A stretch of DNA of 64,000 bases from Isoetes taiwanensis. Lineage: Eukaryota; Streptophyta; Lycopodiopsida; Isoetales; Isoetaceae. Both the position numbers and the translations under genes were made by a program. Location: NCBI GenBank assembly GCA_021234155.1, contig JAJEKV010000144.1:498001-562000 (forward strand), written 5' to 3'. Under the pieces are notes generated by a model. The model was not told the origin of the DNA, searched no databases, and saw only the letters and a list, made by a program, of their open reading frames with translations. Positions 11,291 through 23,650 of the stretch are shown here, piece after piece (the stretch's first letter is position 1; each line of letters starts with the position of its first letter).

Positions 11291-11882
11291 TGTTTGGGGT
11301 CTGGGTTCGGGAACTCCTGGAAGACAGCCCTCTGTGAGGACCCGTGGATCTAACAGGAGAGTCCGGGGGACTATGTCACGCGGGATTTGCAAGAAGAGAA
11401 GAAGAAGAAGAAAACAGAACAAATGAGAGAAAGATGATAAGCTTCCTTGATATCAATGATGAAAATACATGAACTCTCGCAATAGAGAGAAAACTGAAAG
11501 GAGACAAGACTCAAAACTCATCTAAAAACTCATGTGCTAGCTCTACTCATATATATAGTACAATGGCCTTGGGCCCAATATAGACACTCTGACTGATCTC
11601 GGTGCCGACTCGGAAGGAGGCCCGATTTCTGAGGAATGTTGGCGGTGCCTCTTGAAGTGCCTAGAATCACGCCGACGCCGACGCGGGGCGGTGACGGGCC
11701 GCCACTTGTCCGAGCGGGCCTCTTGTTGATGTGGCCAAAGGCTTTGATCAAAGTGGGTCCGGCCGCTTGGCTTCTTCGGGCCGAGCCTTTGATGGCTGAC
11801 CTCGGGTCGACCGAGGATCCTTGAGCTTGACCTGGTCCGTTGTATGCGATGAATAGTCCCGCATCAGAGGCACAGACTAACA
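11291..11882 (-). repeat. 3' LTR of the 15.4-kb element
   Basis: Partner of 26061-26649. The stretch from about 11388 to 11575, with AAGCTTCCTTGATATCAATG, is essentially identical to its partner. The GC-rich ends differ by many short indels. Confidence 0.9.
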
Positions 11883-11891
11883 CTCCCCACC
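11883..11891 (-). promoter_or_regulatory. Polypurine tract of the 15.4-kb element
   Basis: On the minus strand GGTGGGGAG directly abuts the LTR start TGTTAG. This is the expected second-strand primer position for a minus-oriented element. Confidence 0.75.
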
Positions 11892-12085
11892 AAACGACAC
11901 TCGAGTGAAGAAAAGGAGGAAGTGTTTCGAGGGCGGAAGCCATCTGGCTCGAAAGTGATCCTCACGGAGTGAGGATCGCACCATTATGGTAATCGGGCTA
12001 ATGAGATCCCCGGGCGTGTTTGAAGAGCGTGAGGAGTGTTTTGGCCAAGGGCAGGAGCTGCATCAATAAGAAAGCGAGAGCGCAC

Positions 12086-14760
12086 TCATGTCTTCAAGGG
12101 CGCTGCGGGCCCAAGAAATGTACCGACATTCCATGAGGAGACAGTCCGAGGCCAAAGGCACCGATTAATCGCATTCGGATTGCAAAGTGAAAAATGGGAC
12201 GCCGATTTAAGGAGCTTAGCAAAATGCATTTGAGGGCAGCACAAAACCCGCTTTGAAGATGAATCAAGGATCGTGTGAGGTGGTGGCATTCTGCAAGAAG
12301 GTGTCAAGACCATGAAGCGCATCCGCCGGCCGTTGCCAACCACGCTCATTAGCAATGTAGATCCAATTCGTGGTGGTGTCCAGAGTGGCACCTTCTTCCC
12401 AATTTGAGCGGCGAACAAAACGTGGATCCCACCGGAGATCCGTCGAGATCTGAGGCAGGGAAAAAAATAAGGAACTTCTAAATCCAAAGTGGTGAAATAG
12501 ACTTGGCTAAAGTATGCCAAAAGGTGAGACGAAAGTTTCTAACGTTTAGCTAATCTTTTCAAATTTTGTCATCTCTACTTTCTTACGTTTGGCTAAACTT
12601 ATATTAAAAAATAAAAAAATCTTCTATCATTTGGCTATTTTGCACTAATTTAAGACCTAAATATTAACTAATCATAATAGATATAAAGGTTATAAAAGAA
12701 TTTGGCTAAAGTACGTCAAAATTTGAAGTAAAAGCTTCTATGTTTTGGCTAAACTCTCCAATTTTTGGCACTTATACTTTCTTACGATTAGCTAAAGTCG
12801 GATGAAATGGAGGTGAGGCGTGAAATAGACTTGGCTAATATTTTCTTTTTTTTGGCCCAAAAAGGGCCATAGTTTAGCCGTTTTTTTTCCCGACAAGTCT
12901 AAATTATCGCCATTTAGCTAAGATTAGCCACTAATTTTTTCCCTGATCTGAGGTGGTGTCCATCCTGCATGACCATCCATGACCTTGGTCCAAAAAGGAA
13001 GGCGCCAATCAGAAGTCAGGAACCTGGGGCGTGGAGGTACGCCCAGGGAAGCATAGGGAGAAGGAACCATGCCCGTGGGCGTGGGTTGCTGAGCGGTCTC
13101 CCTGAATTGACTGACAAGATCCGGATCAAGAGCCTGACACCAACGATCCCAAAGAGAAGCAGAGAGCTGAGAGTTGACAGGAGGGCTATCCCATCCCCGG
13201 GGGACCGTCTTGCTATCTAATGAGCTTGTAACCGATTGTAACCGGTGAGGTGCTTTGCATATAAATTTGTGCATAGGGAAGATTCTACCGGGATGTCCTA
13301 GATACTTTCTCGATTTGTTGCAGCGCTTCCGCTTGCCGAGAGATAAATGATTGGCAAGCTCGGGCATGTACTCGATGAAGAGTTTGGGTCCGAAAGCGGG
13401 GATCCGCAAGATATGGATTGTTATCCTTAAGCACCCATTGCACAAGTGGGGTCACCGAAAAAGTCGGGCGTGGCCTATTTCCAAAGTGTTCCCGTATCAC
13501 CCGGATAGAAATCATGAAATATGTAAGCCATGGGCTGAACCACTCAAGGTGATAAAGTCCGGATCGGCACAAGGTATGAGATCAAAGACCACAAGGGCAC
13601 AAAGACAACCCTTTGTCTTCAATGGAGAGTTCGCCAACCAAGAAAATCAGACCGCCAGGGGAATATCCACAGGTCCATCCGCCGCATGCCACCGGAAAGG
13701 AAGAGGTGGCGGCGAAAGCAACCACATAATCGCGGATAGCAGGAAGGAACTGGGAAGTCAATGTGCATTCGTTAAGAATGGCTGTATGGGCGCCAAGTTT
13801 TGCTTGAGCCTCATCGCCGCAGATCAATAGCTTGCCGCAGTTTGTTGTTCAAGATCACGGATCCGTTGTCCCTTTCGAGCAAAGAAGGCGGATCGGTCAC
13901 GGACCCGTTCTCGAGAAGTGTTGACTCGGGAGGAGGATTTCCCGGAGTATTGAGACGGCACGGCAATCTCCCGCCATCCAAGATCTTCTTTTTACGCACC
14001 TCCGTAGTCGATCTTGAAGAGAGGTGAGCCGAGAGGTTCAGATAGAAAGCCGAGCCGTCCAAGGAGGCAACTTGAGCGCCCCGCGGTGAAAGGTTTTGAA
14101 CTTGAGTGCTGAAATTTTCACACGCTCGAGTACAAGGCATTGAGCTTAGCAATATCTGCGGCCCTTGGTACTTTTCGAGAGCGGCTTTTGACTTGTTGTG
14201 CTCCAATAAATTCTGAATTTCTGATTGAGCCGAGCCCGTTGATCCGCGAGTTGGCTGACTTGAGCTTGTGCACTTTTGAGATCTGCATGAGCCTGTAAGA
14301 GAGCTTCATGCTTGTCTTGAAGTTTGGCCTCCAAAGTTGCAACTTGGGCAGTTGCAGCTTGAAGGTCCTGGTGTACCGCATCAGAGGCCTCTAGTGCCCG
14401 TTGAACCCCGGGCCATAAGAGCGCCTTGGGATTCTTGTAACTTGAGAGCAAAGCAGCCTTGAGCATCCCCGGCCGACATCGATACAACAACCGACGAGGG
14501 TGTTGTGGTGGTGGAGCCGGCCGCTGCCCCGGTTTGTGATGTTTGGGAAAAATGGTGTGAACCGGATGGTGTAGCGTGAGGAGGAGACAGTGACATGGGT
14601 GTGCGGACTGTGGACATGACCAGGGGAAGACGGGGCGGAAGTGCCGCCTTGGTGAGTTATTGGAAGGGAGCTACCGAGTGGAAGTATGAGAATTCGGTGG
14701 TGTGGGAGGGAAGTAATGACGGATGAGGGCTTGAAAGTGGCCTCCCACGTAAACTTCAAA
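12086..14760 (-). pseudogene. Post-pol sense frames of the 15.4-kb element, including a coiled-coil segment
   Basis: Downstream of integrase, in the same sense, frames at 14490-14118 encode a heptad-like stretch rich in Ala, Gln and Leu (for example DLQAATAQVATLEAKLQDKH followed by more of the same). This is strongly suggestive of a coiled coil. Ser/Thr/Pro-rich sequence precedes it (14759-14391). Further frames run to about 12086 and are interrupted by the hAT MITE. The function is unknown. An extra ORF between pol and the 3' LTR is the position of env-like or accessory ORFs in some plant LTR elements, but I see no signal peptide or fusion features. Confidence 0.5.
12456..12945. mobile_element. 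hAT-like MITE, 490 bp
   Basis: The ends are CAGGGAAAAAAATAAG and, inwards from the right, CAGGGAAAAAATTAG. An 8-bp duplication ATCTGAGG flanks it (12448-12455 and 12946-12953). An 8-bp duplication and a CAGGG terminus are hAT hallmarks. The body is AT-rich, unlike its GC-rich host element. It carries many TTGGCTAA and TTTAGCTAA words in both orientations, the kind of subterminal motif hAT transposases bind. It has no coding capacity. Confidence 0.88.
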
Positions 14761-15537
14761 TGGAAGTGGTACCCCTAAGGCGGTCCATTTCTTGGAGAAG
14801 ACGATAGAACATCATTTGGGGCCAATCTATGTGGTGTTTGGAGTGTGTAGCAGTGATGACCAGGTTATAGAAAGGCTTATTGATATGGGTGTTCTTGATA
14901 GAATACCCAAGGAACTTGGCGCCACGTAAATTTAACAAAGGTGTCGTGGAGGTTTGTCGATATTGGTCGACGATGGACATTGGCATGATAAGCGAGGTGC
15001 ACCAAACTCGCGGACATCGAGATCCCGTATGGCGTAACCATGATACACAAGGGGTGTGCAAGGGAATATGAAATACCTCAGAAATCAAATGTTGAGTCAC
15101 GAAAATGGTGGTGCCATCGACCACAAATGGTGTAGCCTTTGCTGGGGTCGTTAACGATATTGGCGATGAACCGCCTAACCGGGTCGATTTGGAGCCGGAA
15201 GTTCCATTTGAGAGAATTCGTAAAGCTGGTGTCGTTCAGCGACTTCTTTATTTGGGCCAACAAGGGCTTCACGGAAAGTGGGCGTCAAGAAGGATACAGA
15301 TGCAAAAAGGGCCGGATCCTTGGGAGCAGTAGCTTGAAGTGTAGAAAATCTTGGGGCAGCCATGGTAACGATGTGCAGAAACGAAGAGTGATTCCAAAGG
15401 CGGAAGACGAAAGTCGAGCACGGAGGACAAAGGCGCAGAGGAACGAAAAGGTTTGTTTTAGGGCGCACAACTGGAGGCGAAGAGGTATGAAGAGTGCTAA
15501 ACCGAGTCGCTTGATGGTGCCAGTGTAAAGATGCCAA
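14756..15537 (-). pseudogene. Accessory ORF resembling the putative plant transposon protein domain (broken)
   Basis: In minus sense a possible start MAAPRFSTLQATAPKD is followed, across two frame changes, by IDPVRRFIANIVNDPSKGYT and then MVDGTTIFVTQHLISEVFHI and FLGYSIKNTHINKPFYNLV, ending near HIDWPQMMFYRLLQEM. The pattern recalls the putative plant transposon protein domain often annotated downstream of pol in Athila-like elements. That assignment is from memory and needs a profile search. The frames are about 15537-15175, 15272-15078 and 15124-14756. The shifts could be decay or consensus errors. Confidence 0.5.
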
Positions 15538-16550
15538 GAAGGGTATTGAGAGGCAAAAATTTGGCTAAGTCCCAAAAACGAAGGGAGAAGCAATGAACGG
15601 TGAGGATGAGACGGAAAGAAGGATCGAGGTGACGTGTGGGCAAAGGACACATATTAATGTTCGACGGGCGTGAAAAGAAGGAATGGCATTCAATGCCGGG
15701 TAACTCGGGCGGGATATCATTAAAAGGAATGTGTCAAGGTACCATGGCTAGATATGCGGCGGGGAGAAAAGATGCTCGCTTTAGAAACGAAATTTTGCAT
15801 TGCAAACACGCATGATTTGTGTGATTGGTCCACGCCGACAAGGAGTTCCTCAGTTGGCTATATAAGACTAACCGGGAGTAACGAAGGCATCCGATGGCGC
15901 CAAGATATGGCCGCTGGCTTGAACGAAGATCGCACTATGCCCACTAACCGCCGAGTGGATCACTTGCAAGATGAATTGTCCGGATCTTCGGGCGCCGCCA
16001 CAACCGCGGGCATTCGAATGGACGGCCGGTGTGCCGGATGGCTGAACATCCCACCCAAAGACCAACGGGATGGAGGTGGTTTCGCACCTTCACTGATCCG
16101 GAGCGAGTAACCTCTACCATCTCCTCCAAGATCACCTCGCCTCCAACCCCGAGTAGAGGGTTTTTCCTCTTAGGACTTAGTAGATAGGGCCGAGTCCTTT
16201 TTTGTATATAGGGCAGTGCCCATATGAAATAGCTGGGCTGCGCCCACATTTTGTAAAAATCTCCACTATAATATAATATACCACCTTTCTAGTCACTTTA
16301 CGTGGTGTTTGCTTCTTGAACTGCCTCGTGGTGTTGATGTTCACTTTTCGTGGTGATGAAATGCTTTGAGACGAAAACCATTAACCAATGTAGGTAATGG
16401 AGTGCCATCTAACTCAGCTTGGAAAACGCTTGGTCTAACCACTTGAACAATTTGATAAGGGCCAAGCCAACGAAACTTGAGTTTACGGAAAATTTTTGTA
16501 CCTGGAATCATAAAGAAGAACCAAATCGCCTTCTTTGAATGTTTTTGTCT
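15538..16550 (-). other. Spacer between integrase and the accessory ORF
   Basis: There are several short minus-strand frames but no recognisable domain. The stretch 16150-16300 is AT-richer and contains TATATA-like runs. It could hold a subgenomic promoter or splice site for the downstream ORF, but nothing decisive is visible. Confidence 0.4.
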
Positions 16551-17400
16551 TCAGACGTTTGTCATGTAAAGATTTTTGCAACTGTTGTCCATGAAGAACA
16601 CGAATATAAGCATCCCGTCGAAGTTCATCCAACCGTTTCTAATTGATAGACCCTTTCTTTGAGTGCAGCAGTGGATTATGAGCAAAGAGCTGCTTGAAAA
16701 GCGGAGTGTTGGAAGGATGTATTCAAACGGCATGAGAGCTTCCTCGACCATAAACCAATTTAAAAGGAGTGTGGACGGTAGCAATTTTGAAACAAGTATT
16801 GTAGGCCCAAAGAACAAGAGGGAAGTTTTTATCCGCCAACTGTATGGGAAGCGCCACAAATTTTCTTGAGAATGGTGACCAGAGTTTTGTTGGTGCTTTC
16901 TGCCAAACCATTACCTTGAGGATAGTAAGGTGTGCTCTTGTGATGATGTATCAGGAGATAATCCGTCAGCTCCTTGATAGTATGATTGATGAAATGAACA
17001 CCACGGTCACCGACCAGCCCGTGGGTAAAGCCGAATCGCGTGATAATTTGTTGATAGAGGACTCTAGCCGCGGCTTGCCGCGGTGTTGTCCGGAAGTGCA
17101 CAAGCTTCCGCCCATTTGGTAGCGTGAGTCGGTGAGAACCGAATGTAAGACGCACGGGTGCAAAAAAGCAGAGGATCTATAGGTCCCACAAAGTCCATGC
17201 CCCATTTGTCAAGGGAAGTGGCGTGGCGACCCGGCGCCAAGGGAAGAGCCGCCACGGGTCAGGGGCCCCACCACCGGCAAGCGCCACACGCGCGCGCGTG
17301 GGAGTGAGCATCTTTGAAGAGCGTGGGCCAATAATACCCGCCTAGAAGGATTTTATGCGTCGCGTGGTGTCACCATGAAAATGACCACCACCTAGCCCTT
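16551..17400 (-). pseudogene. pol: Integrase of the 15.4-kb element (frameshifted)
   Basis: In minus order: degenerate zinc-binding region (about 17400-17280); LDKWGMDFVGPIDP with the first catalytic Asp; ATKWAEACALPDNTAAS; then GDRGVHF with the second Asp; and YYPQGNGLAESTNKTL with the catalytic Glu. Thirty-five residues separate the second Asp and the Glu, the D35E spacing. It continues with ADKNFPLVLWAYNTCFKIAT and FKLVYG. At least three frames are needed. No chromodomain follows. The enzyme would insert the cDNA into the genome; this copy cannot be functional as read. Confidence 0.85.
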
Positions 17401-17691
17401 GATGAGCTTCTCGAACAATATCCGGAACTTCATGAGATAGAACACGGCGGGCGGGAAGGATGGTGTCCTTACCCTTTTGTAGAGATGTCCCGCAACCATG
17501 GTGTAGTCACGGACCTCCGGAGAAATTGATGGCGACGGGATTGTCGCTAAGGTGAGAGAGCCGCCTCGTCTTCTGGTGGAAGAGCACCTGCGGAGGAGGA
17601 GGTATCGCTGAAAATCATGGAACTAATGTGGTGTTGCCGCGACTAAAAGAGTCGAGCATCGTGAAAGGCGCCCGAGACTCCAGTTGAGGGA

Positions 17692-18075
17692 TCATCTATG
17701 TGGATGCGTGAAAGATAATCCGAACAACATGAGATTTGGCCGCCTTATGAACGATTTCAAAAGGAGCAAATTCTTGAGAAGAAGGACCCAACGAGCAATG
17801 CGCCCGCGGGCGTGGACTTGTTGATCAAATAGAGTAGTGCTTGGTGGTCCACAAAGAACTTGATTTGACCTTAAAAGGTAATGACGGAAGCGTTGGACAC
17901 GTAAAAATGAGACCCAAAGCTTCACGCCCGTGGCGTAATAGTTGCGCCGCCAGTAATTGAGTTTTCTACCGGGCGAAGCGATTTGGTTTGTCGGCAGCGC
18001 ATCATATTCTTGAGAAAGAACAGCTCCAATAGCAAACGCCAGACATCTACATGAACATGAAAGGGCTTGTCCCAT
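17692..18075 (-). pseudogene. pol: RNase H region of the 15.4-kb element
   Basis: The segment reads LAFAIGAVLSQEYDALPTNQ and then YATGVKLWVSFLRVQRFRHY across frame changes. It corresponds to the Ty3 RNase H core, where x-x-x-A-I-G-A-V-L-x-Q is followed by Y-x-x-x-E and an F-R-HYLL motif. The first catalytic Asp lies in the poorly read stretch before it. Confidence 0.6.
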
Positions 18076-18451
18076 TGAGGAGGAACAAGAACGGTGCCCG
18101 AGTAAGCAAAAGCTTCACCGTTGGAAAGCGACTTCCACCGGGAATTCCAAGCCCGGATGGATTCGTCACCGTGAGTTTATGAATGGGATCTCGCAATGGT
18201 CGCTAGTCCGTGTATGAAGGTGGAGTAATAATTGACCTTACCCAGGAAAGAGCGTGTCTCCTTGATATTGGCTGGTGCTTGAGCCTTGAGCACACAACTG
18301 ATTTTGGCAGGATCAGTGGTGATACCTGCTTTGCTGACAACATGGCCTAACAGAACACCAGAGGTGACGCAAAAGGTGCATTTCAGGGATTGAGACTAAT
18401 GCCGGACTCATCACATTTCTCGGAAGACGAAGTTCCAATTTATCCAAATGG

Positions 18452-19303
18452 TCAGCCATGGAACTCAGTAGGCGAGAAGTCATCTTGAAAAATTTGCAAG
18501 AAGGGATTTTCCTTCATGAAATCATGAAAAACTGAGAGCATGATGCGTTGAAACGTTGATGGAGAGTTGGATAATCCAAAAGGAACCACCTTGTAGGCAA
18601 AAGTGCCCCACGGGGTGGTGAAAGTGGTCTTGAGTTGATCAGATTCTTTGATTGAGATCTGATTGTAGCCAGAAAAACCATCCATAAAGGAGTACATCTC
18701 ATGTCCAAACCACCCTTCTTCCAACCCCGTCTGCGTGAAGGGAAGTGGAAAATGATCATGCTCCGCGGGCCCGATTGAGTTCCGATAGTCCCACGTGCAC
18801 GCCGGATCTTATCATTGTGTTTAAGAGCAATGACGATGGGGCTCACCCATTCGAATGTTTGACCTCATAGATCAAACCCGCAAAGAAGGAGTTTGTCAAT
18901 TTCGCCTTGACGCCGATCACGGTAATTAGGGTTGAGCCGCAGATCGCGTTGCTACAGCTAATCGGGTCGCATCGATTTGGTAGGAATGGTGAGTTCCCCA
19001 AACTTTTGTTGATTCCCCAAGATCTTTGTAACTCCAAGCGAAAATGTGTTTGAATTTTTGAACGACTTTGACGGCCCCGCTACGATAAGGAGCCGGAAGA
19101 TTGGGCAAGAATGCGACAAAGTTGATTGTTGCCGACGCCCACAATTTCGACTTCCGGAGTCCGAATATGGGGTATGACTTCGATCCTGGACAATGTGTGC
19201 AGGAGGTTGGAGCATAACCGACGCGCGTGGCACTTTGCGTGGTGAAAAAGAGGGGTTGCTCGGGCCATCCGCCAGAGGTTGCTTCATGACGGCGGTACAT
19301 CAA
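18452..19303 (-). pseudogene. pol: Reverse transcriptase of the 15.4-kb element (frameshifted)
   Basis: In minus order: VKVVQKFKHIFAWSYKDLG (pre-RT segment, about 19050), MSPIVIALKHNDKIR (about 18845), then MDGFSGYNQISIKESDQLK and WGTFAYKVVPFGLSNSPSTFQ. It ends with IFQDDFS, the YxDD-type catalytic motif with Phe in the first position. Motif order and wording are diagnostic for Ty3-type RT. Confidence 0.85.
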
Positions 19304-19544
19304 CGAGGAGTTGCAGGAGGTGCAAAGATCGAAAAGTGATCAACACGCTGGATGCGATTGCAAGGAGCCGTAAGGGTCAAGCAAAGCAGCCCACGCCTGG
19401 TCCCGATCAAGAGTCATTTCGCCCCAAGGATCAAAGATATTCGGGTAGGATGACAGAGGCGCACTCGCAGGTGGAGCCCGAACTTGATAAATATTCCGAG
19501 CTTCTTCGTAACTGTGGTTTGAGAGAGAGAGGGTTTCGCGATTG

Positions 19545-20267
19545 TCAACGTAAATGATCCTGCCTGTTTGCAAGTCCATGGTGGCATTGAGATGACCATC
19601 GGTGATGACTAACCGGTCCGCGGGCCCAAGAATGGATACTCTTTGCCCGGCGGAGAAAAGGTCCGCCGACCAAGATTTCATAGTCACCGGATCTTCGCCA
19701 GCCTTTCCAAACCCAAATTCCATGGGGAAGCCGGAGATCACCAATGTTGATGTGAAGAATAGGTGTGACGCCTTTGAGGTCGCTGATATGGCCATTAGCC
19801 AATTTGATGTCATATGGGGCTCGAAAGAGTTGTGTGATGCCCATTTGTTTTGCGCGGAGTTTATCCGTGATGAGATTGACTGCGCTACCTCCATCTATTT
19901 GAACATGGTTGACTTGTCGATTACCCACCGTGGCATGGACCGTGGGTGTAGAGGTATGCACACCCAACCAACTAAAACAGCTTGGGAGTGGTAACCGGTC
20001 CTTGAGAGCAGGACAAAGTTTCAAAATGGTTGCCTGCTTAAAGGAATTTTGATCTTGGCTAGCTCCTCTTGGAGTTCTAGAGGCACATGAGAAAAAGGAT
20101 CTGCTGGTTCCACCGGTGCGGAGGCGGGGCGGGGAAGCAAAGAACTTCTTTGAGTAAGTCAACCTCGGCAGCCTATATTGGGATACGCCCGAGAGGCGTG
20201 GAGGTTGAGATGTTGAAGGGGTATCTTGTCTTTGTTGAGCTCTAGTGGTGGCATGAACATTTGCCAA
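19545..20267 (-). pseudogene. pol: Retropepsin-like protease region of the 15.4-kb element
   Basis: The frame encodes VQIDGGSAVNLITDKLRAK, with D-G-G-S at the active site in place of D-T/S-G, then IKLANGHISDLKGVTPIL and YEILVGGPFLRRA (the usual ILGRPFL-type motif). The flanking sequence is Ser/Thr-rich. DGGS variants are known in Tat-type plant elements (recall), so the change need not mean inactivity. Confidence 0.75.
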
Positions 20268-20488
20268 GGTGCGGCCTTCAAAGCCAGCTTTGCATGAGGT
20301 TCAAAATGCTTTGTCGAACTTTGGGCATGACATGTGGCATGAGCTTCTCCAAGTCGTGCAAAGTGAACCTTTTTTTTTCGCCTTCATGAGGAATGGTGTC
20401 AACCGCAAAGGCAAAGTTGCGTGCCATTCGAATAATGGTCAAGGGACGGATGCCTTGGTCGGCGTGAAACTAAACCAACCCAATTTGA

Positions 20489-21600
20489 CTACCGGACTGG
20501 AGGATTAAGTGCCTGAAAAATTTCCTCTTGTGCTTGTTGATCCAAATTTGAGGTTGATTTGCGGGAGCTGGTTGATAGCGTGATTGCCGAGGGCTCTTGG
20601 TGGCTTCTTAAGAATTGGTCTCGGCCTTGTTTGCCATTAGCAATCCAGAGTTGGTAAGCCGTGAGGCGGACCGATGTGGTCCGATTTGTGCCGTGAAGCC
20701 GCACTGAACTTGTGGAAGTTGAGGACACGCCCGTGGTGGTATGACCCCATTCTTGACAAAGTGATAACACCGAGCTTTAGAAGGATCAAAAGGAGGACGT
20801 TGGTTGGATCCCCCGTGGTTGCTCCCCTGCTGTCGATAGAGTTGCGTGGGCTGCACCGGGCGGTGGTGCCGATAGTGCGATTGTTGCCGAGGTGTGGTTT
20901 GCACTTGATAAACCATTTTGTTGCGAACGGTGTGGGATGAGTGCGAAAGTGCACTCTTCCCGGCATGATTGCACATGTTGCATCGCTTGCAATGAGGCGG
21001 GCCATTGGTGGAGTTGCACTCATTTGCCAAATGGCCTTGGTATTTGCAAATATGGCACCAGATTTGATCTGGCTGTGGATTAGCGTGTTGAGGCCGAACA
21101 GCCGTTTGTGGAACCATGAGGTGGAATGAACGGGAGCTCTTGAAGAGCCACGCCGAGGAGGAAACATTGATCGAAAGTGATTGACAAGATCGATAGCCCG
21201 CTCCAAAGTCTTGGGACGCGGGTATTCACCATGAGTCGAATAGCCGGAGGAAGTCCTTGGAGAAACCAGACCAAAATCTGCCTGTGTGGGGGTACTCCTT
21301 GAGCTTACTTAGCGAATGTGAAGTCGATCCGCAAAATCCCGGCAGACTCGTGGGCTCTTGTTGAAGTTCATTGAGTTGCTTGAGATGAAGTTGATCATCA
21401 TCCGTGGTTCCATAATGAGACGTAAAAGCGCAGTTCTCATTTTGGACCGGTCTTGTTTCCAATGGCTTTTGTTGGACATGAGCCATTGATGAGGAGAGCC
21501 ACGCAGGTGGTGGAAAAGATGTGGAATTTCAGTTGAGGTTGCGATGACCATTTAGGACAGCTAGAGCCTCAAATTCTTCCATGTGGGCCCCGAGCACTTT
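20489..21600 (-). pseudogene. gag: Gag capsid and nucleocapsid of the 15.4-kb element
   Basis: The capsid-like segment lies at about 21550-21200. The nucleocapsid has one clear CCHC knuckle, CHICKYQGHLANEC (about 21050). A second, degenerate knuckle starts CKRCNMCNHAG. A third cysteine cluster is CYHFVKNG...RACPQLPQ. Frameshifts break it repeatedly. The N-terminal His/Pro/Ser-rich part continues on the far side of the nested TIR element, at about 25470-25850. Confidence 0.7.
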
Positions 21601-21733
21601 GGTCTAACGGTTTGCCTTCGTGGTTGCCAAAGGTGGGATAAGTCGGTTTCAGAGTCTGAAAGGTAGATGTGAAAGTGCTGGGCTGGACAGGAACAATATA
21701 GTGGGTCTAAGTTAGATATTGGGGTACAAAAAA

Positions 21734-23132
21734 GCGCGACAAGCGCCGGATAAAAGTGTAAAGCTCGAGCAAAACGTACCTTTTCGCCGACCTCAAATCC
21801 AGCTCCTGAATCAGAAGAACTAAGCATTCCGACAGAGTTTCCCTTCTGGGTGCATGAAACTAAGTGACCAATATACATGTTATCAATCTTTTCGCATTTC
21901 AAGATTTATCAACCTTTCCCGCGATCGGTGTTCGGGGCCTTTAACACTCCCGCTTCTCGCGATCTCCATTATCATTTGTCTAACTCTTTGAGCATCCTGA
22001 AAAGCTTATACTAAGAATAACGTTAACGTCTTCCGAGTACTTGAATCGTGGGGAATCAATGAACCTGCCTGTTTACCTGCTAGCTTCCATCAACTGCTTG
22101 CATTTGAACACAGTCAAGCTTTCACTTTACTCAAAGACCACAGGTTTCTATCATATAATCTGTTGGGATTTATAGTGTTTTAGAACAGGTCCATCATATC
22201 ATTCGTTGGGATATAGTTTCTCAAGCATTGTTTTGGATTCGTTTTACATGTTTACTGTTCTCTATTTTGTAATGAGAATGGTAGCAATGATTTAAGTTCT
22301 CCTATTATGGACAGAATGCATTTCAACAAGCATAAACTGCCCAAAGTGATATTTTTGAGCACTTCATTGGATGGAATAGGTATATGCATGAGCGAATAAT
22401 TCATATCCTTCTAATATTATGAGATGCCTTGACAAATAAGACTTGAGGATAATAATGAGGAGCCAAAAGCGATGCTTTGACAAAATTATTGATTTAGTCT
22501 TGTTTCAGATAAGGTTGAAATTTGGAAGTTGAATTTCCCCAACACTTTACACACTTTTGAGTACATAATTCACCAATGGATCGTAAGAAGAAGATGTTTC
22601 ATCCTTTGCCAGTATGGTTCAGTTCAGAATTATACTTCCCTGCAAAACAGCAGCATCCAAGAAAAGGTTGATTTGAATGCTTTGAAATGAATGGTTAAAC
22701 ACTATCACATTTGGAGTGCTGCTAGCTTGGTTTCCATCATACAGGCGTAAATCCTCTTGGGTGCAGGATCAAGTTTATGTTTCCTTATTTTGCATCTTAT
22801 GTTGCATGTCTGGTGTTCGGATGAGATGATAAGTAAGCTAAAAACGTCATCTTAGATGGGAGATGTCATGTCTTGTTGTATGAAATACCTACTGTTAAAT
22901 TCTGCCACACTCATTCATCCTGAAAACTGCAAGATCCCATGGGTACCACCCATTTGGATGTTGGCTTGGAGTTTGGACTTAAAACTTTATGCATGGCTTA
23001 AGGGTATCAATGAGCATATATTGGCCAAGTTTCCAGTCATTCTAAGTTCTCAAACTCAAGATATTACAAGTTGTATCAGACTTTTGCTGCAGAAAACAGT
23101 TTTTGCACATCTAAGGTTCCCCCTATGAAATT
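21734..23132. other. Interior of the TIR element, exon-like tail and AT-rich spacer
   Basis: Read on the minus strand, 21902-21785 encodes MKCEKIDNMYIGHLVSCTQK and then SSSDSGAGFEVGEK, followed by GTACGT, a plausible donor. The remainder to 23132 is AT-rich with no supported gene. Confidence 0.4.
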
Positions 23133-23650
23133 TCAGCAGTACTTTGAATTAGCTTTTGTAATTTGGCGAGCATTTGAATAGCTTTGAGGATGACTTGTTT
23201 GCCAAACCTCAGCTTCAAATAATAATGTTTGCCTCCTCAAAATAGGTCTGATACAGACGTAGAAAAACTGGTCTAAAAAGTTTTTCCTTCACAAATCAAG
23301 ACAAAGAGCAAAAATAAGAAAATAGATCTTGTACTTTGAATTAGCTTTTGTAAATTGGGGAGCACTTGAATAAACTTAAAGATGACATGCTTGCCAAATC
23401 TCAGCTTCAAATAATACTGTTTCCCTCCTCAAAATAGGTCTGATACAGAACTAGAAAAACTGGGTCCTTCACAAAGACAAAAAGCAAAAAAAGATTTTAT
23501 ACTTTGAATTAACTTTTGTAATTTGGCAAACACTTGAATAACTTTAAGGATGGCTTGCCTGCCAAATCTCAGCTTCAGATAATAACGTATTGCAACTCAA
23601 AATAGCTCTGATACAGACCTAATTTTGTCTTGATTTGTGAAAGACAAAAA
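23133..23650. repeat. Three tandem copies of about 180-190 bp
   Basis: ACTTTGAATTAGCTTTTGTA recurs at 23141, 23333 and 23511 (the last with AACTTTTG). Each copy continues with TTTGGCRARCAYTTGAATA, GCCAAAYCTCAGCTTCARAT and CTGATACAGA. Confidence 0.85.
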
